Assembly (NCBI GenBank): GCA_003532515.1
Contig: DOEX01000248.1
Span: forward strand, 1-8,144
Direction: 5' to 3'
DNA: 8,144 nt
Source of the DNA: Anaerolineaceae bacterium
Lineage (GTDB): Bacteria > Chloroflexota > Anaerolineae > Anaerolineales > Anaerolineaceae
Both the position numbers and the translations under genes were made by a program. Shown in pieces: positions 5,133 to 8,144 of the stretch. The first letter of the stretch is position 1; each line of letters begins with the position of its first letter. The notes under the pieces were generated by a model, which was not told the DNA's origin, made no database searches, and saw only the letters and a list, made by a program, of their open reading frames with translations.

Positions 5133-6440
5133 ATGAGAGCCGTCGATATCATTATCAAAAAAAGAGACAAACAAGAACTCTCCAAAGAAGAGATCAATTT
5201 TCTTATCGAGAATTTCACCAGTGGTGAAATTCCTGATTACCAGATGTCTGCCTTTGCAATGGCTGTGCTTCTGAACGGAATGAGCCACCAGGAAATTACT
5301 GATCTTACCCTGGCAATGGCTGCCTCTGGTGACCAACTGGACCTGAGTGAATTTGGTGGACTCGTAATTGACAAACATTCCACTGGCGGGGTCGGTGATA
5401 AAACAACACTTGTGGTTGCGCCAATAGTGGCAGCCTGCGGTCTACCGGTTGGAAAAATGTCTGGAAGGGGTCTCGGTTTTAGTGGGGGTACTATTGATAA
5501 ACTCGAGTCGATCCCTGGTTTCAAGTCGGATTTGAGCACAGAAGAATTTATTACTCAGCTTCGCGAACACGGCATAGTCCTGACCGGTCAAAGCCTCGAT
5601 TTGGCTCCTGCTGACGGCAAATTATATGCTCTCAGGGATGTGACTGGAACCGTTCAGTCGATCCCTCTTATTGCTTCTTCGGTGATGAGTAAGAAAATCG
5701 CCTCAGGTGCAAATGCCATAGCGTTGGACGTCAAAGTCGGACGCGGCGCATTCATGAAGAATCTTGAAGAAGCCCGTGAGCTGGCTGAGGTTATGGTCGC
5801 AATTGGAAAATTGAGCGGACGCAGAGTAATTGCCGTACTTTCCCAAATGGATCAACCCCTGGGTGTGGCTGTTGGAAACGCACTTGAAATGAAAGAAGCG
5901 ATTGAAATGTTGAATGGACATGGACCAGACGATTTCCATGTTCATTGTATTGACCTCTCCGCATACATGTTAATTTTGGGCAAAAAAGCTCCTGATCTTG
6001 AATCAGGACGCAAGCTGGCGCAGGACGCGATTGACGATGGCAGAGCCTTGGAAAAGTTTAGAGAACTTATTCAAACCCAACACGGGGACGTGAACATGAT
6101 TGATCACCCCGAATTACTGCCTAAAGCAAGCATGGTTATCCCGATTACCGCGGATTCTGCCGGGTGGGTCAAGGTGGTAGATGCTCAGGATGTAGGTGAA
6201 AGCTCAGTCGAAATCGGAGCAGGAAGACAGAAAAAAGGTGACGTCATTGACCAGGCTGTTGGAATCATGGTCAGGGTCAAGGTAGGGGATCGAGTCGAAG
6301 CTGGACAAACGCTTTTCGATGTGCATGTCAATGATCGTAAAGCTTTTGAAACAGTGTTTCAAAAATTAAAAACATCGGTAGAGATTTCAAATGAACCGGT
6401 TGAACCGCCGCCATATTTTTGGGGCGTGATAGGATTGTAG
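5133..6440 (+). CDS. pdp: Pyrimidine-nucleoside phosphorylase (thymidine phosphorylase family)
   Basis: Catalyses reversible phosphorolysis of uridine, thymidine or deoxyuridine to the base and (deoxy)ribose-1-phosphate, for nucleoside salvage in the cytoplasm. The 435 residues match the family. The helical N-terminal domain (1-65, with IPDYQMSAFAMAV) precedes the phosphate-binding domain. KHSTGGVGD (81-89) gives K81, H82 and S83; the signature SGRGLGFSGGTIDKLES (110-126) gives S110 and T120; and R168 (LRDVTGTV), S183 and K187 (SSVMSKK) line up with the pyrimidine-binding residues of E. coli thymidine phosphorylase. The C-terminal PYNP domain includes VGIMVRVKVGDRVEAGQTLF. Within the signature, F116-S117 replace the usual His-Thr. 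Overall it looks more like Bacillus-type Pdp (broad substrate range) than DeoA, but this is not certain. AAGGAAAG (5116-5123) is the ribosome binding site, and an intrinsic terminator follows the stop. Confidence 0.93.
   Translation: MRAVDIIIKKRDKQELSKEEINFLIENFTSGEIPDYQMSAFAMAVLLNGMSHQEITDLTLAMAASGDQLDLSEFGGLVIDKHSTGGVGDKTTLVVAPIVAACGLPVGKMSGRGLGFSGGTIDKLESIPGFKSDLSTEEFITQLREHGIVLTGQSLDLAPADGKLYALRDVTGTVQSIPLIASSVMSKKIASGANAIALDVKVGRGAFMKNLEEARELAEVMVAIGKLSGRRVIAVLSQMDQPLGVAVGNALEMKEAIEMLNGHGPDDFHVHCIDLSAYMLILGKKAPDLESGRKLAQDAIDDGRALEKFRELIQTQHGDVNMIDHPELLPKASMVIPITADSAGWVKVVDAQDVGESSVEIGAGRQKKGDVIDQAVGIMVRVKVGDRVEAGQTLFDVHVNDRKAFETVFQKLKTSVEISNEPVEPPPYFWGVIGL
5210..5232. repeat. Perfect inverted repeat, 11-base arms around one central base
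   Basis: Left arm GAATTTCACCA (5210-5220), centre G (5221), right arm TGGTGAAATTC (5222-5232); the arms are exact reverse complements. As RNA it would fold to a 10-bp stem with a three-base loop. It lies within the coding sequence of the pyrimidine-nucleoside phosphorylase, about 80 bases after its start, covering codons for residues 26-34. No U-run follows, so it is not an intrinsic terminator. Whether it is an operator, an RNA structure or chance cannot be decided here. Confidence 0.75.
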
Positions 6441-6446
6441 AAATAT

Positions 6447-6471
6447 AAAAACCCGGTTTTCCGGGTTTTTT
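6447..6471 (+). terminator. Rho-independent terminator after the phosphorylase gene
   Basis: Arms AAAAACCCGG (6447-6456) and CCGGGTTTTT (6461-6470) pair perfectly over 10 bp around a TTTT loop, and the T-run extends to 6471. It begins seven bases after the stop codon at 6438-6440. The A-run on the left side makes it symmetrical, so it could also stop transcription from the other strand. It probably ends the long transcription unit and separates typA from it. Confidence 0.93.
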
Positions 6472-6492
6472 ATTGGAAATAATAGGACAAAT

Positions 6493-8144
6493 ATGGAAAA
6501 AGAACGTAAAGACATTCGCAATATTGCCATCATCGCACACGTTGATCATGGCAAAACTACCCTGATTGACTCGATGCTCAGACAGGCAAAAGTATTCAGA
6601 TTAAATCAAAAAGTTGTGGAACGTGTGATGGATTCTAATGACCTCGAAAGGGAACGTGGAATCACAATTTTAGCAAAAAACGCTTCGATTAATCTACCTG
6701 ATCCAAAATCAGGAGAAATGATCAAATTAAACATTGTCGATACCCCAGGCCATGCTGATTTTGGTGGCGAGGTTGAACGTATCATGAACATGGTTGATGG
6801 TGTTCTCTTGCTGGTTGATGCTGCTGAAGGTCCGAAGCCACAAACAAGGTTTGTCTTGAAACAAGCCATTGCCAAGAATCTAAAGACAATCGTCGTGATC
6901 AATAAGTTGGATCGAAAAGACATCAATATTGAACAGACAGTTAATGCGACCTTTGATCTCTTTGTTGAGTTAGGTGCGAATAACGAGATTTTGGATTTTC
7001 CAATTGTCTATGCGGAAGGAATATCAGGGCGAGCAGGTAAACAGCCTGAGTTGGAAGACAATTTGCTGCCATTGTTTGAGACAATTTTGAATGAAATTCC
7101 CGGACCAACGGTAGACATGCTCAACGAATTTCAAATGCTGGTCACCAACCTCGGGTACGACGAGTACAGCGGTGTCACAGCCACTGGGCGTATTTACGCA
7201 GGTACAGTCAAAACCAATGCACCTTTGCTACGAATGAAAGCAGATGGAAGCCAGGAACGGATCCAGGCAAAGTACATCTATGCCTATCAAGGGCTGGAAA
7301 TGAAACTGGTCGACGAAGCTGAAGCTGGCGACATTGTCACTATTGCTGGATTAAAAGATATCCAGATTGGAGACACGTTATGCGCTCTGGAAAATCCCGT
7401 TGCGCTTCCAAGGATTGAAGTTCAACAACCCACTGTCAGGATGACCTTCGGTGTGAACACCTCACCCTTGACTGGCAGGGAGGGGAAGTGGAGCACCTCC
7501 CGTAAAATCATGGAACGTCTGAACGATGAATTGCGGAAAAACATCTCTTTGCGGGTTGAAGAAACGGAGCAGAAGGATGTATTCATGGTTTCTGGAAGAG
7601 GGGAACTTCACCTCGGGATTCTGATCGAAACCATGCGCAGGGAAGGTTATGAATTCCAGGTTAGCCGACCGGAAGCCATCGTGATTGAAAATGAGTCAGG
7701 CGAAAAATTTGAACCCTTTGAAGAAGTTCATATCGAAGTTGATCCCACTTATGTTGGCGCCGTGGTTGAAATGTTGGGTCAGCGGCGTGGACAGATGGAC
7801 GATATGCGTAATAACCCTGACGGTACTACCCATCTTACCTTTACCGTTCCAACCCGTGGATTACTCGGGTTTCGCTACCGCTTTCTCAATGCGACCCACG
7901 GTAAAGGCATTCTAAACAGCTTCTATATCGGCGAACGTCCGCTGGAGGGCACAGTGGTAAACCGAAACAGCAGTTCGATCACCGCTATTGAGGACGGTGT
8001 CGCCACAACCTTTGGTTTAAAGAACGCAGAACAGCGGGGAATATTGTTCATCAGCCCCGGTGAGGAAGTCTATGAAGGCATGATCGTTGGTGAAACACCA
8101 AGAGCGCAGGACCTGGCGATCAACGTTACAAAGAAGAAGCATTT
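6493..8144 (+). CDS. typA: Ribosome-binding GTPase TypA/BipA (3' end beyond the window)
   Basis: Translational GTPase of the EF-G family that acts on the ribosome and in 50S assembly, especially under stress or cold. From the ATG at 6493 the frame stays open for 550 codons to the right edge; the family is about 605-615 residues, so roughly 60 are missing. The G domain has G1 AHVDHGKTT (15-23), G2 RGITI (55-59), G3 DTPGHADFGGEVER (83-96) and G4 NKLD (137-140). Domain II begins near QMLVTNLGYDEYSG; domain III has VNTSPLTGREGKW and VSGRGELHLGILIETMRREG; the EF-G-like domain has RRGQMDDM and PTRGLLGFRYRFL; and the BipA-specific tail begins with RGILFISPGEEVYEGMIVGE. These features separate it from LepA and EF-G. 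The G5 loop is unusual: YAEG (173-176) where homologues have YASA. AGGA (6483-6486) is the likely ribosome binding site. Because the terminator lies just upstream, it should have its own promoter or depend on read-through. Confidence 0.94.
   Translation, partial: MEKERKDIRNIAIIAHVDHGKTTLIDSMLRQAKVFRLNQKVVERVMDSNDLERERGITILAKNASINLPDPKSGEMIKLNIVDTPGHADFGGEVERIMNMVDGVLLLVDAAEGPKPQTRFVLKQAIAKNLKTIVVINKLDRKDINIEQTVNATFDLFVELGANNEILDFPIVYAEGISGRAGKQPELEDNLLPLFETILNEIPGPTVDMLNEFQMLVTNLGYDEYSGVTATGRIYAGTVKTNAPLLRMKADGSQERIQAKYIYAYQGLEMKLVDEAEAGDIVTIAGLKDIQIGDTLCALENPVALPRIEVQQPTVRMTFGVNTSPLTGREGKWSTSRKIMERLNDELRKNISLRVEETEQKDVFMVSGRGELHLGILIETMRREGYEFQVSRPEAIVIENESGEKFEPFEEVHIEVDPTYVGAVVEMLGQRRGQMDDMRNNPDGTTHLTFTVPTRGLLGFRYRFLNATHGKGILNSFYIGERPLEGTVVNRNSSSITAIEDGVATTFGLKNAEQRGILFISPGEEVYEGMIVGETPRAQDLAINVTKKKH

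Noticed and set aside
4864..5136. 90-codon open frame overlapping the end of jag in another frame
   Set aside because: It is a shadow of the jag R3H coding sequence; the jag frame has clear conserved domains and a good ribosome binding site.
7478..7502. GGGAGG ... CCTCCC six-base inverted repeat in typA
   Set aside because: Short arms with a 12-base loop inside a conserved coding segment; expected by chance and by codon use.

Overview
The window is a compact, all-plus-strand housekeeping region of a bacterial chromosome. It carries the conserved block rpmH - rnpA - yidD - yidC - jag (ribosomal protein L34, RNase P protein, the YidD/YidC membrane-insertion pair and the KH/R3H RNA-binding protein Jag). 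mtaB, a tRNA-modifying radical SAM enzyme, lies before the block; a pyrimidine-nucleoside phosphorylase and the translational GTPase TypA/BipA lie after it. My best guess for the source is a Chloroflexota bacterium of the Anaerolineae type. The reasons are a short YidC core without the large periplasmic domain, a propeller lipoprotein beside yidC, the style of the MtaB radical SAM loop, and a moderate, not AT-extreme composition. This is inference from sequence style; no marker in the window proves it.

Layout: bases 1-96 are the last 31 codons of an upstream gene whose stop overlaps the mtaB start. mtaB (96-1433) is followed by 55 bases with no terminator, then rpmH (1489-1662), rnpA (1686-2039), yidD (2044-2325, possibly starting at 2026 inside rnpA), a propeller lipoprotein (2336-3415), yidC (3426-4313), jag (4326-5117) and a pyrimidine-nucleoside phosphorylase (5133-6440). 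From rpmH to the phosphorylase the gaps are at most 23 bases, so these genes are probably co-transcribed, ending at a strong intrinsic terminator (6447-6471). typA begins at 6493 and runs off the right edge, lacking roughly its last 60 residues.

How the genes fit together: mtaB, rpmH, rnpA and typA serve tRNA modification, tRNA 5' processing and ribosome assembly or function. yidD, the lipoprotein and yidC form a membrane-protein biogenesis group, and jag is YidC's usual RNA-binding neighbour. The phosphorylase (nucleoside salvage) is the metabolic outsider.

The region is mostly ordinary. Points for a second look are: the eight-repeat propeller lipoprotein wedged between yidD and yidC; a perfect 11-base-arm inverted repeat inside the phosphorylase gene; and departures from consensus at key motifs in YidC (Lys in place of the groove Arg), Jag (second Gly of the KH GXXG loop is Ala), TypA (G5 loop) and the phosphorylase signature. 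I saw no mobile element, CRISPR array, tRNA or replication origin.
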